DNA of 64,000 bases from JBCCCJ01 sp039029315 (GCA_039029315.1 JBCCGK010000060.1:5548-69547); one strand, 5' to 3'. Shown: positions 43,474 through 52,808, counted from the first letter of the stretch. Notes: a model not told the origin generated them from the letters alone. Translations and numbers: made by a program.

Positions 43474-44244
43474 ATGAAATATATTCTCCCGTGTTTGCCG
43501 CTCATATTCCTTACTTCCTGCTTAACAGGCTTGATTCAGGAAGGAACCACCTTCCTTGCAGAAGATTTTGAAGGCTATTCCAATACAGAAGATTTGTTTC
43601 AGGGGCCTTCATCCAAATGGGGCTTTTTCCAGCAGACCGAATCCGACAACTATATCGAGTTCGATACCACTCGTCCACATTCGGGGGAACAATGTCTCAA
43701 GATTTTTGCAAAAAAAGGAAGAGAGGGATTCGCATCCAAGAGCGATCTGGCCAACACAGATATGGGATTCAGGGAAGGCGATATCATACATGTATCTATG
43801 TGGTTTTACATTGAAGGAACAAAGGACCTGACAGATATTTTCCTGTTTGACATAGAAGAAAACGTGCAGATCGGAGCTGGACCAGGCCTTCGGCTTGCCC
43901 TGGAAAGTCCAGTAGGGTTCCTCAAAATTGAACGACGCAAAATGCTGGAATCGGACATTGAGCCAGTAGAAGAGAATCAAATTCCATTTCCACGGAATCA
44001 ATGGGTCCATCTTGAGATAGAAATCCAATTGTCGCGAAACAAAGACGGCTATATACAAGTCTTCCAAAATGATACACTCCTCATCGATGCCCAACAGGAA
44101 AGAACGCTTCCCAGAGACAGAATCGTCTTTATACAAGGCGCGAAAGGAATCTATGACAATGTTCAGGTCGGCATCACAGCCAACTCTCTTCAACACGATG
44201 CAACGATATATGTGGATGATATTGAGATCCTTCAAATCAATTGA
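43474..44244 (+). CDS. Lipoprotein with lectin/polysaccharide-lyase-like jelly roll
   Basis: A 256-residue lipoprotein (leader ILPCLPLIFLTSC, lipobox LTSC at Cys16). The mature domain begins EDFEGYSNTEDLFQGPSSKW and has strands typical of concanavalin-like or heparin-lyase-I-like folds (GEQCLKIFAKKGREG, DIIHVSMWFYIEGT, NQWVHLEIEIQLSRNKDGYI, DATIYVDDIEIL). The pattern 'W..h.ei.l...dG.i.v..d...l' is common in carbohydrate-binding or lyase modules, but I see no decisive catalytic residues. It is in an operon with the barrel-like gene just upstream and may bind a polysaccharide at the outer membrane. Confidence 0.65.
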   Translation: MKYILPCLPLIFLTSCLTGLIQEGTTFLAEDFEGYSNTEDLFQGPSSKWGFFQQTESDNYIEFDTTRPHSGEQCLKIFAKKGREGFASKSDLANTDMGFREGDIIHVSMWFYIEGTKDLTDIFLFDIEENVQIGAGPGLRLALESPVGFLKIERRKMLESDIEPVEENQIPFPRNQWVHLEIEIQLSRNKDGYIQVFQNDTLLIDAQQERTLPRDRIVFIQGAKGIYDNVQVGITANSLQHDATIYVDDIEILQIN

Positions 44245-44371
44245 TCCCAAGTGCTAATTGTAAAGATGTTCTGTCAAGTGTGACAAATGCATCAATTTTT
44301 TCAGATAAACATAGGGGAAGTTTGCCAAAAAATGGTCTTGTTTACAATAGATTTACAAACTTTCATCAGCA

Positions 44372-45994
44372 ATGAACCGTCACAGCCTCTGGATTATCCT
44401 TGCATGTGTCATAGGAATGTTCCCACAAGGATTGAAGTCCCAAATTCTCAGCTCCAGTCAGCTTCCCATTGTCGTCATCCAAACCAAAGATGAAGCTTCT
44501 ATTCCTGACGAGCCCAAAATCCTCGGGACAATGGGTATCATCGACAATGGAGAAGGAAAGCGCAATCATCTGACAGATCCTTTCAATCATTATCAAGGTA
44601 ATATTGGCATAGAGACCCGGGGAAATTCCACACAGGACTTTGACAAAAAAACCTATTCCGTTGAGTTGCGAACCAGCACTGATCAGGACACTTCCATCTC
44701 CTTGCTTGGTATGGGAAGAGAAGAGGATTGGATCTTACATGCCATGGTGATCGACAAGACACAGTTGAGAATCCCAATGAGCTTTTATTTGTTTCGGCGA
44801 ATGGGACACTATGCCGCAAACTGGCGATATGTAGAGTTGGTGCTGAATGGGGATTATCGGGGATTGTACATTCTGACAGAACGCATCAAACGCGACAACG
44901 ACAGGGTAGATATTGCCAAGTTAGGTAAGGATGATGTGTCAGGGGATGCCGTGACAGGGGGATATATTCTACGGATCGATTGGCTGGATGATCCAGAAGG
45001 ATTTCGCTCCAAATATCGTTCCCAGGGACAGAGCGGGATGTTTTATCAATGGTATTATCCCAAGGCCGAGGACATTCAGCCCGCTCAGGCAGACTACATC
45101 AAGTCCTATGTCACTGATTTTGAGGATGCGGTTTTCTCTCCGACCTTCTCCAACCCCAAGGGGCAGCGCTATGATGATCTCATCAATGTTCGGTCTTTTG
45201 TGGATTTTTTGTTGATCAACGAACTGAGCAAAAATGCAGATGGGTACAAATTAAGCACCTATATGCACAAGGATCGAAATAACAATGGAGGGAAATTAAC
45301 AGCCGGTCCCATTTGGGATTTTGACCAAACCTACGGAATGTCTCAGGTCTGCTCCAATGACAAGTTCAATGGCTGGACTTACCAACAGAGTCAGCCAGGC
45401 TGTGAGGATTTAGAATCCATGCCGATGTGGTGGAGAGCCTTGATGACCGACAGCATCTTCGTCGATCACCTCCGATGTCGGTGGGATTCACTGCGACAAG
45501 GTGTATTTCGGGAAGATTCTCTTACCCATTGGATAGATACCCATCGCGCTTTGATTGCTGAAGCCATTGACCGCAATTACCAAAGATGGGATGATGTCAT
45601 CGGCGAACAGATCTGGATCGAACCTTATCCTATTCCTCAGACCTATGATGCAGAAATCTCCTATCTCAAAAACTGGATTGGAAAACGCCTGACTTGGATT
45701 GATGGAAATATTGGAGAATGTGGAGAGGGAGGGATTCTGGAAACTCCTGCCCCCGGTTTTACTTCTTTTCTTATTTATCCCAATCCTGCACAGTCCTCCA
45801 TGTTCGTTCGAGGCAGTACCGGCAATCGGATTGTCATCTACAACTTTGTGGGACAAAAGATGATGGAATTCAAACAGGTCAAAATCATTGAAGAAGTTGA
45901 CATCTCTACCTTTTCTCAGGGCATGTATTTTGTCTCTCAGGTAGGCGAGGAAGAAATCTTTCAAACAAAGAAACTGATGATTCGAAGGCCCTAA
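44372..45994 (+). CDS. CotH-family protein with T9SS sorting domain
   Basis: A 540-residue secreted protein. After a leader (LWIILACVIGMFPQGLKS) it has the CotH protein-kinase-like domain: GNIGIETRGNSTQDFDKKTY, EEDWILHAMVIDKTQLR, YVELVLNGDYRGLYILTERI, FLLINELSKNADGYKLSTYM and the Asp motif GPIWDFDQTYG. CotH proteins phosphorylate spore coat or other secreted proteins in some bacteria. From about 455 a T9SS C-terminal domain follows (FLIYPNPAQSSMFVRG ... SQGMYFVSQV), so the product is destined for the cell surface. The substrate is unknown. Confidence 0.9.
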   Translation: MNRHSLWIILACVIGMFPQGLKSQILSSSQLPIVVIQTKDEASIPDEPKILGTMGIIDNGEGKRNHLTDPFNHYQGNIGIETRGNSTQDFDKKTYSVELRTSTDQDTSISLLGMGREEDWILHAMVIDKTQLRIPMSFYLFRRMGHYAANWRYVELVLNGDYRGLYILTERIKRDNDRVDIAKLGKDDVSGDAVTGGYILRIDWLDDPEGFRSKYRSQGQSGMFYQWYYPKAEDIQPAQADYIKSYVTDFEDAVFSPTFSNPKGQRYDDLINVRSFVDFLLINELSKNADGYKLSTYMHKDRNNNGGKLTAGPIWDFDQTYGMSQVCSNDKFNGWTYQQSQPGCEDLESMPMWWRALMTDSIFVDHLRCRWDSLRQGVFREDSLTHWIDTHRALIAEAIDRNYQRWDDVIGEQIWIEPYPIPQTYDAEISYLKNWIGKRLTWIDGNIGECGEGGILETPAPGFTSFLIYPNPAQSSMFVRGSTGNRIVIYNFVGQKMMEFKQVKIIEEVDISTFSQGMYFVSQVGEEEIFQTKKLMIRRP

Positions 45995-46002
45995 AAAAAT
46001 AC

Positions 46003-46024
46003 GCCGTCCGCAAGGGCGAACGGC
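46003..46024 (-). terminator. Hairpin with U-tract on the minus strand
   Basis: GCCGTCCGC (46003-46011) and GCGAACGGC (46016-46024) pair over nine bases, with one C/A mismatch that becomes G.U on the minus strand. Read on the minus strand it is followed by GTATTTTTTT, an intrinsic terminator pattern. It may be a second stop for minus-strand transcription arriving from the subtilase gene, and it lies just after the CotH stop. Confidence 0.5.
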
Positions 46025-46214
46025 AGTACAGGTTAATTTGGGTTTGGGTTATGAGCTATTTATACCAGATGAACATGTATGATTTCGAGAAGCATCAATG
46101 CCACCAAAATAGGTATAAGAATAACTTATTGTTGGAGGAAAACTATTACTTGATCAAACGAAATTCATCCAATAAGGTTACCGAAAATCTCACATTTATT
46201 CCACATATTGGAAT

Positions 46215-46249
46215 AAAAAAAAGGCAGGGACAGATCTGAATCTGTCCCT
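46215..46249 (-). terminator. Strong intrinsic terminator of the subtilase gene
   Basis: AGGGACAGAT (46226-46235) and ATCTGTCCCT (46240-46249) form a perfect ten-base stem with a four-base loop. On the minus strand it is followed by GCC and eight Ts. It lies 65 bases after the stop codon of the subtilase gene. The remainder of 45995-46313 holds the 46003 hairpin and no gene. Confidence 0.85.
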
Positions 46250-46313
46250 ACTCCTTATAGACGTATGTTGAAATGTGTTATGCAATGTTTGCCAGCATGT
46301 CAGCTTCAGCTGC

Positions 46314-47840
46314 TTACTGGACTTGCTTCAGCGCTTCCAGAGGATTGATGACCTTTCCGACTTTGCCAGAATCCTTCACTTTCGTTCCGGAAGATTTCAG
46401 GATGTCATATACCTGCTCTGTAGTCAGATCAGGGTTGAATGACTTCAGCATGCCAACCAATCCGGCAACGATAGGAGTCGCCATGGAAGTCCCATTGTAG
46501 GATTGATATTTGCTGGATGGCACAGAGGAAAGAATGTTGACTCCAGGTGCGGCGATGGGCATTTTGAGTTTTGTATTCGTATTGGAGAAACTGGCTTTGT
46601 TCAATTTCTCATCTACTGCGGAGACTGTGATGACTCCCTTGATATTGGCAGGAGAATATTTGCGTGCATCATCATTGCTGTTTCCTGCTGCTACGACGAC
46701 AATGGCTCCCAGTTTTCTTGCGTATTTGATGGCATCTACCTGCGCTTTGGGGGCACCAAATGGAGCAAATCCCCCGAGAGACATCGAGATTACATCTGCA
46801 CCGGACTCAGCAGCATCAATGATTGCTTTTGCTACGCGCTGGTCAGTTCCGCGACCTTGATCATCCAAAGCAGGATATCCGGTCAGGGTAATAAATTCGC
46901 CATCCCAATTCAGGGATCCAACGCCTTTGCCATTGTTGGTGGCAGCACCAGCCAATCCTGCACAGTGTGTTCCATGACTATGCTTATCATAGTCTCCATC
47001 GGTATTGCTTTTTTGATAGACACTGCCCAGATCTTCGTGATCCTTGTCTACTCCAGTATCTACAACAGCTACTTTCACTTTTTTCTTTGGGCTTTTTCCT
47101 TTCAACATTTTGTGTACCTCATTGTATTGAAGAGACTGTGCATACCACTGATTCTTCAACATGGGGTCATTCGCAATATAGTTGGAGGGAGATTTTCGCT
47201 GAACATCACTGAGAGTTGGTTTGATCAGTGATACGGGATGGTTAAGATCCAGCTGATCTACATTTTCGCGATCATTCCTCAGCTCCATCATCAATGGATC
47301 TTTTTTCGCAGAATCTACATAAACCAGATAATATTTAGCAAGATCGGCATCCTCACTGAGGTCAACATTCGGGAATGCTTGCTCAGCATGTGCGCAATAT
47401 TTGCGGAGGATATGTTTGATTTCAGATACATCATCATCTTCTCCCAATTCCACCAAGAGTTCGATGGTTTCGGGATTGTTTCGCATATCTCCCCAGGAAT
47501 TCACCACAAAAGAGAAGAGATACACCACACCTGCTGCGATTATTCCCAAGGCACCAGGTACCCAAAACATCTTGGCTCGCTCACGATTGAGCCACAAATA
47601 TCCGGCGGCCATGACCATCCCAACACCAAAATCAAGCAACAAATGCCCAATTCGATTGGTCAGCAAGGCTTCTGGATAAAAAATTTGATATCCAAGGGCT
47701 GTTAAAATCAGCAAAAAGGCAGGCATCGGATTGAAGCTTTTGCCTTTGCTTCTTCGCACAATCCCTCGCCCAAAAACCAGGAAAGCAATGGTTACAAGAG
47801 CGATTCCAATCAGGTGGCTAATTACATTCGGTCCCAACAT
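46314..47840 (-). CDS. S8 subtilisin-family peptidase with N-terminal membrane domain
   Basis: A 508-residue protein. Residues about 5-115 contain four hydrophobic helices (VISHLIGIALVTIAFLVFG, PAFLLILTALGYQIFY, LLLDFGVGMVMAAGYLWL, VPGALGIIAAGVVYLFSFVV). About 150-230 look like a short propeptide-like domain ending NDPMLKNQWYAQSLQ. The catalytic domain carries the complete set Asp261 (VAVVDTGVDKDHED), His289 (HSHGTHCAG), Asn387 (AAGNSND) and Ser452 (NGTSMATP). The active site should face the periplasm if an even number of helices spans the membrane with the N-terminus outside. It is followed by a strong terminator. Confidence 0.93.
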   Translation of the reverse strand: MLGPNVISHLIGIALVTIAFLVFGRGIVRRSKGKSFNPMPAFLLILTALGYQIFYPEALLTNRIGHLLLDFGVGMVMAAGYLWLNRERAKMFWVPGALGIIAAGVVYLFSFVVNSWGDMRNNPETIELLVELGEDDDVSEIKHILRKYCAHAEQAFPNVDLSEDADLAKYYLVYVDSAKKDPLMMELRNDRENVDQLDLNHPVSLIKPTLSDVQRKSPSNYIANDPMLKNQWYAQSLQYNEVHKMLKGKSPKKKVKVAVVDTGVDKDHEDLGSVYQKSNTDGDYDKHSHGTHCAGLAGAATNNGKGVGSLNWDGEFITLTGYPALDDQGRGTDQRVAKAIIDAAESGADVISMSLGGFAPFGAPKAQVDAIKYARKLGAIVVVAAGNSNDDARKYSPANIKGVITVSAVDEKLNKASFSNTNTKLKMPIAAPGVNILSSVPSSKYQSYNGTSMATPIVAGLVGMLKSFNPDLTTEQVYDILKSSGTKVKDSGKVGKVINPLEALKQVQ

Positions 47841-47900
47841 ATAATAAGTTTGTTAAACGAAAACAGGAATGTGAGTAGCACATTCCTGCGGAAAAAACAT

Positions 47901-48116
47901 TTATAGTTGTTCAATCTTAATCACGTTGACTTGCTGGCCCCACATAAAAATACCAAATCCATTGGCGGGTGTCACCTCAGCTTTCACCTTCAGACCTTCC
48001 TGTTGAAAAGTCTCAGGTAAATGTTCGTTGGGGGTATATTTCTGCCCATCATCTCCTTCAATTCCCCAAAAGCCACCAGAAAGATCTACATAGGTAATGG
48101 TACCAGTTATTTTCAT
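47901..48116 (-). CDS. Small beta-rich (OB-like) protein
   Basis: A 71-residue protein beginning KITGTITYVDLSGGFWGIEG and ending FGIFMWGQQVNVIKIEQL. Repeated short strands with 'GfwgI..ddG.kY.P..lP..f...Gl.v' resemble a small family found in many bacteria and archaea that looks OB-fold-like. The function is unknown; no signal peptide. The 275 bases upstream (48117-48391) contain no gene and no convincing promoter. Confidence 0.75.
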   Translation of the reverse strand: MKITGTITYVDLSGGFWGIEGDDGQKYTPNEHLPETFQQEGLKVKAEVTPANGFGIFMWGQQVNVIKIEQL

Positions 48117-48391
48117 AGGCTACAATGCATTTTTATTCAGGTACGAAAAATAAGATTCACGGTTTCAAAATTCTTGCACCTACTCTTATCAATTCTTACC
48201 CTTATTCTTCTCGAAGATACGATTTTTTTCAATAAGTGTTCAACTAAGATTTTTGTGCAAACCTTACGACCATCTCAACATGAGAAAGGGGCGGAAAGAA
48301 GAAAATTGTGCCATCTGTTTCCTCCTTTCGGCATGCAATATTCGTCTTTTCTGAGCTTGGGAAGTGATTGGCAGCACAGTCAGGTGCTCGC

Positions 48392-49609
48392 CTAGATCAA
48401 TATCCCTGCGATACTGGCAGTGATCCAGGATGCCAAAGCACCTCCGACCATGGCTTTGAGTGCAATTTTGGAAATGTCCTTTTTTCGGCTGGGTGCAATG
48501 CCGCCGATACCTCCCATCTGTATGCCGATAGAAGCAAAATTGGCAAATCCACACAAGGCATAGCTGGCAATGATGGCAGTGCGATCAGACAACAAATTAT
48601 CTGCACGGATCACGCTCAAGTCTTTATAGGCGATGAGTTCTGTCAAGACGATCTTTTCCCCTAATAAGGTTCCCAAGACCCCGGCTTCCTCCCAGGGAGC
48701 TCCCATACACCAGGCGAGTGGTCGGAAGATAAATCCAAAGACTTCTGACAATGAGGTATTCACAAAACTTAGTAAGCCATCTACCATGGCGATCATGGCG
48801 ACAAAGGCAATCAGCATCGCCCCAATGTTTGCAGCCAGTTTCAATCCATCTGTTGCCCCATCACCTAATGCTTCCATAGGGTTATCTGCGGTTTTTTCTA
48901 CTGAAACTTTCAAGGTTCCCTTGGTTTCGGATTCTTCGGTCTCGGGATACATAATCTTGGCAATCACGATGGCTGCCGGTGCACTCATGATTGAGGCAGC
49001 CATGAGGTGACCTGCAATACCAGGAATATCACTCAGCATGGCAACATAGATCGCCATGACCCCCCCTGCCACTGTCGCAAATCCCCCGACCATGATGGTC
49101 ATGATTTCGGATTTGGTCATGCCTTTGACATAGGGTCGGACCAAAAGCGGGGCCTCTGTTTGGCCAACAAAAATACTCCCTACTACACTCAAGGTTTCTG
49201 ATCCACTGGTCCCCATTGCCTTCTGAACGCCCTTGGCGATGATCCGAACAATAAATTGCATTATGCCAAGATGATATAAGACCGCTATCAGGGAGGAAAA
49301 GAAGATGATGGTTGGCAACACCCTGACAGCAAAATTGATGAGTGGCACTTCTACTTGATCGGTAACAAAGGAGGCAAACAAAAAATCTCCCCCCTTATCT
49401 GAAAAGGCCAGCAGATTTTTGATCAATCCATCAAAGAACTCAAAAAATGGAAGACCAATGGGAGTTTTGAGAATAAAAAGAGCAAATAGGAGCTGTAATC
49501 CGAGTCCGGTCACAACCAACCTATAATCAATTTTGCTTCGATTGTTGCTCAGCAGATAGGCGACTCCTAATAAAACAACGATTCCGATAATTCCGGTAAA
49601 TCTTTCCAT
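48392..49609 (-). CDS. Concentrative nucleoside transporter (CNT/NupC family)
   Basis: A 405-residue inner-membrane symporter that imports nucleosides with Na+ or H+. CNT hallmarks are present: VGSIFVGQTEAPLLVRPYV, TIMVGGFATVAGGVMAIYV, LGEKIVLTELIAYKDL (family motif G.K...tE..aY) and SYALCGFANFASIGIQMGGI. About ten helices are visible and the length is normal. Upstream at 49654-49703 is an imperfect inverted repeat. It could work with the nucleoside phosphorylase at 19818-20606, though the two are far apart. Confidence 0.92.
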   Translation of the reverse strand: MERFTGIIGIVVLLGVAYLLSNNRSKIDYRLVVTGLGLQLLFALFILKTPIGLPFFEFFDGLIKNLLAFSDKGGDFLFASFVTDQVEVPLINFAVRVLPTIIFFSSLIAVLYHLGIMQFIVRIIAKGVQKAMGTSGSETLSVVGSIFVGQTEAPLLVRPYVKGMTKSEIMTIMVGGFATVAGGVMAIYVAMLSDIPGIAGHLMAASIMSAPAAIVIAKIMYPETEESETKGTLKVSVEKTADNPMEALGDGATDGLKLAANIGAMLIAFVAMIAMVDGLLSFVNTSLSEVFGFIFRPLAWCMGAPWEEAGVLGTLLGEKIVLTELIAYKDLSVIRADNLLSDRTAIIASYALCGFANFASIGIQMGGIGGIAPSRKKDISKIALKAMVGGALASWITASIAGILI

Positions 49610-49653
49610 GTAGATAGGTTCGTAGATAGTTTAGTAGGTATGCGAGTTCTTTT

Positions 49654-49703
49654 AACAGGGAAAAATTACCATAGATCGCGCAAAGCACCAAATTATCCCT
49701 GTT
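49654..49703. promoter_or_regulatory. Inverted repeat upstream of the nucleoside transporter
   Basis: AACAGGGA (49654-49661) and TCCCTGTT (49696-49703) pair perfectly, with partial extension inward, 45-95 bases upstream of the transporter start at 49609. Possible operator or leader hairpin. The rest of 49610-49875 shows nothing. Confidence 0.3.
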
Positions 49704-49875
49704 TGTAAGAGTCAGGAGGCTCATAAGGAGGGCCTTGGGGCTAGTCGCAAACCTCGAGTCTTCTCTGCCTGACTCTCTTCCCTGCCAAACAACATCTGCT
49801 TTCGTGTCTTTCGAAGGCAGATTCACAATTTATGTACCCGCATCTCCCCTCTTCACCAAAAAGTCTGTCTCCTGC

Positions 49876-50349
49876 TTACCAGCAGATCTTCTGTTCCATC
49901 GCCACTGCTTCCTGCTCCAATGGACCGTAGGGATATCCCGTTGTCAGGCATTCATGTAAATAGGCTCTCAAAAATTCTTCTATTCCCCCAAACCTCTCAT
50001 ACTGCATCGTATGGGTCATCTCATGAACCACAAGGCGTCTTTGGTTCCAACAATCAGATCGAATATAGATCCCATATCGGAAGCTAATGCCTACCGTATG
50101 CGGAGAGATCAGATTGGTGAGCTTCAGTCCGGCCTTCAGCACAGGGTGGGTTGGCAAGGGAATCCGCTCCACCTTCATGAGGCGAACCCGATCGATCTGT
50201 TTGATTCCGATCTCATAGGCGTCAAGCTGTTGGTCCATAGATAAGGGGACACCTTCTTGCTCAATCATCCTTTCCTGCTCCTCCACCCAATGTGTCACCA
50301 TGGGTAAGAGAATATCAAATTGACTCAGAAGTCTGCCAAATTTTTCCAT
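49876..50349 (-). CDS. Gluzincin-like protein with HEMTH motif, cytoplasmic
   Basis: About 157 residues from ATG 50349 (an ATG at 50370 is also possible). No signal peptide. The C-terminal half has RRLVVHEMTHTMQYERFGG with His109-Glu110-x-x-His113, followed by YGPLEQEAVAMEQK, where Glu147 could be the third zinc ligand. The N-terminal half contains LKLTNLISPHTVGISFRYGI, a compact beta element. It begins one base after the stop of the 483-residue-frame gene at 50351, so the two are translated from one transcript. It shares HExxHT(L/M)QY and ExEA with the 39257 product. A peptidase role is plausible but unproven. Confidence 0.65.
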   Translation of the reverse strand: MEKFGRLLSQFDILLPMVTHWVEEQERMIEQEGVPLSMDQQLDAYEIGIKQIDRVRLMKVERIPLPTHPVLKAGLKLTNLISPHTVGISFRYGIYIRSDCWNQRRLVVHEMTHTMQYERFGGIEEFLRAYLHECLTTGYPYGPLEQEAVAMEQKICW

Positions 50350-50350
50350 C

Positions 50351-51745
50351 TTATGACTGATTTCGGACATTCACAATGACTTGAAAAGGGATAGGATCCG
50401 TCTTGCTCGGAAACGCTTCAATCTGCAATAGCGCATCATAAACAGCTTGCAAACAATCATCCGCCTGCTCAAAGCCTTCAGAGGCCAAGTCTAACTCAAC
50501 CTCTTTGTCAGGATGAAGGGTAATGGATAGACGCAACCGACCGCTGACCTCTGGATATGCTTCCAGACTCGTAATTATGGCATGTTCAAGCGTATAGATC
50601 AGATCTGACAAATTGTTCAAATCCAGATTTTTTTCCACGGTCTCTTCATCCGTGAGCAGGTGAATATGATCTACATGAATGGGTGCTTTTTCTGCCATCT
50701 CCCCTTTGGGCTGATACTGGACAGTTTCTCCTGCTTCTCGCCATGTCATCTCAAAGGAATAGGTCTGGTCAGTGTGAAAGGACACGGCTCTTTCATTCAA
50801 AAATGCCTGCCAAAAGTCTTCCCACTCCCCATCTGTAAGCATGAGACAAAAGCCATCTTCGACAATTTTGCTGCTATAATGATCCTGACCTGCAACAAGC
50901 ATCAAAGAACAACCACTGAGTACTGAACCATCTCCTCCCGGAGGACTGATCGCCTGTGGTCCATTCTCAGGTGCATCAAAACTATAAGTCAGGCAGGCAT
51001 TTGCTTGCGGGTCCAAAGAAGGGAAAAGGGCGACAGCTTCATTCGTGGATAATTTGTCCATTGTCAAAAAAGCTGGTACATTTCCTTTTGGAGCTGTCCA
51101 CCGAATCCTGTTTCGGCTCAGGCTGAGATGGGCACTTCCAATAGACAGACATTTCATATGCCCCAGGACTGATTGCTGCATCATCTGCTGTATTGGCAGT
51201 TCTTTTCTTTGGAGATCTGACCAATATGGAAATGGATAATAGGCAAACTGCTTCCCTAACATCGACAGGATTCGCATGGCGCCTACCTCTTGAATCACTT
51301 GTACCTCTGAAGCTGATAACAAGATCACACTCAGGCAGGGATCAGGAAACAAATGAGACAGATGCGCAGGGGGAGACACATAGATCACCCCTTTCCATCC
51401 CAAAACATCTCTTGCCCCGAACTGCGTGATATCGCCACGATCTACGATCTGTCCTTTTTGTGCATAGGCATAGATGGTATTGACAAAATGAATGGGTTCT
51501 GGAGGCAGTTCTTCATAGCGCTGCTCCTCGTTTTTAAGAACAAAAAACACCTCCTTTTGGCCAATCGCAGCCAGGCCCTTGCTGAGATAAGCCACTGTTG
51601 GTATCTGTTTGTTTGTCCCCATGATTTGGACCTCATGCAGAAAAACCTCAACAGAGAGTTCTCCGGGGATCAATTCGATGGTTTGCGGAAAAGTGAGCGT
51701 GGGATCAGGAGGGTTCTTTTTTTTGCGTCTTCGAAATAGGTTCAT
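50351..51745 (-). CDS. Large unknown protein, paired with gluzincin-like gene
   Basis: About 464 residues from ATG 51745 (NLFRRRKKKNPPDPTLTFP); the frame extends to 51802 but the basic start fits better. No signal peptide and no membrane helix. The N-terminal half has strands such as LIPGELSVEVFLHEVQIMG, KEVFFVLKNEEQ and KGVIYVSPPAHLSHLFPD. The C-terminal part has TLEHAIITSLEAYPEVSGRL and RLSITLHPDKEVELDLASEG, reminiscent of 'TonB/AgmX-like' beta-alpha-beta ends but not a confident match. I do not recognise the family. It is transcribed with the gluzincin-like gene and faces the MoxR ATPase gene across 169 bases. Confidence 0.6.
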   Translation of the reverse strand: MNLFRRRKKKNPPDPTLTFPQTIELIPGELSVEVFLHEVQIMGTNKQIPTVAYLSKGLAAIGQKEVFFVLKNEEQRYEELPPEPIHFVNTIYAYAQKGQIVDRGDITQFGARDVLGWKGVIYVSPPAHLSHLFPDPCLSVILLSASEVQVIQEVGAMRILSMLGKQFAYYPFPYWSDLQRKELPIQQMMQQSVLGHMKCLSIGSAHLSLSRNRIRWTAPKGNVPAFLTMDKLSTNEAVALFPSLDPQANACLTYSFDAPENGPQAISPPGGDGSVLSGCSLMLVAGQDHYSSKIVEDGFCLMLTDGEWEDFWQAFLNERAVSFHTDQTYSFEMTWREAGETVQYQPKGEMAEKAPIHVDHIHLLTDEETVEKNLDLNNLSDLIYTLEHAIITSLEAYPEVSGRLRLSITLHPDKEVELDLASEGFEQADDCLQAVYDALLQIEAFPSKTDPIPFQVIVNVRNQS

Positions 51746-51914
51746 GCGTAACAATTGGGATGTGTATACAAAAAGGTTTCTCCAACAGGAGAAAACCTTC
51801 AAATCAAGTACGTCATTCTATAAGCTTAAATCAAATTTGGGCTTGCTGCGACAAGGAAGGCTCTGCATAAATGCTTCATTGGCATTTCCCCTTCAAAAAT
51901 CCGTTATTCGCAGC

Positions 51915-52808
51915 ATGAATCATCAGGCGCTAACTCGCATACAGGAGATGCTCTCGGGGCAGGGCTATATCACCGAATCCAGCATCGTGATGTCCATTTA
52001 TTTGGCGATGAAGTTGGGAAAACCTCTATTGGTTGAAGGACCGGCTGGCGTAGGAAAAACAGAAATCGCCAAAGTCATGGCCAAAGCCCTGGACACAGAT
52101 CTGATTCGGCTGCAATGTTATGAAGGCCTGGATGCAACTCATGCGCTATATGAGTGGAATTATCAACGCCAGCTTCTTCATTTGAAACTGGATGAAAACA
52201 GCACAAAGTCATTAGAGGAAAAAGAAAAGACCCTTTTCAGCGACACCTTTTTGCTCAAAAGACCGCTTCTTCAAGCAATTACTCATCACAAAGCACCTGT
52301 GTTGTTGATCGATGAAGTAGATCGATCTGATGAGGAATTCGAAAGTTTCTTCTTGGAAGTCTTGTCTGATTGGCAAATCACCATCCCGGAAATCGGGACC
52401 ATCCAAGCCACACATATCCCTCATGTGGTGGTGACCAGCAATCGAGTGCGCGAATTATCCGAAGCGCTGAGACGACGATGCTTGTATTTATATATCGATT
52501 ATCCTGCCTTTGACAAAGAATTGGCGATTGTGCAAGGAAAGGTTCCAGACATAGATGAGCAACTTGCTGCACAGATTTGCACCTTCATGGCCGAGGTTCG
52601 ACAGATGCGTCTGGAGAAGGTTCCAGGGGTTGCGGAGACCCTGGATTGGGCCATGGCCCTTGCCTCCCTTCATATCGATCATCTGGACAAACAAATTGTG
52701 GAAGACACCTTGGGTGTCGTTCTGAAGGACTGGCAAGATATTCGGCAAACCAGTCTCTCCCTCTCTGAACTACTGGAAAGAACAGGCGTGGTGTCAAAGT
52801 TGGACTAA
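51915..52808 (+). CDS. MoxR-family AAA+ ATPase
   Basis: A 297-residue AAA+ protein from ATG 51915. Walker A is GPAGVGKTEIAKVM, Walker B VLLIDEVDRSDEEFE, sensor 1 VVVTSNRVRELSEALRRR with the arginine finger, and the lid domain ends VVLKDWQDIRQTS. MoxR proteins act as chaperones that mature or activate partner proteins, usually with a VWA-domain partner encoded next door. Here the downstream gene is shikimate kinase and no VWA protein is adjacent. The divergent neighbour is the unknown protein at 50351. Confidence 0.92.
   Translation: MNHQALTRIQEMLSGQGYITESSIVMSIYLAMKLGKPLLVEGPAGVGKTEIAKVMAKALDTDLIRLQCYEGLDATHALYEWNYQRQLLHLKLDENSTKSLEEKEKTLFSDTFLLKRPLLQAITHHKAPVLLIDEVDRSDEEFESFFLEVLSDWQITIPEIGTIQATHIPHVVVTSNRVRELSEALRRRCLYLYIDYPAFDKELAIVQGKVPDIDEQLAAQICTFMAEVRQMRLEKVPGVAETLDWAMALASLHIDHLDKQIVEDTLGVVLKDWQDIRQTSLSLSELLERTGVVSKLD

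Noticed and set aside
46051..46239. 62-codon frame between CotH and subtilase genes
   Set aside because: It runs through a terminator hairpin and is Asn/Lys/Tyr-rich from AT-rich DNA; probably chance.
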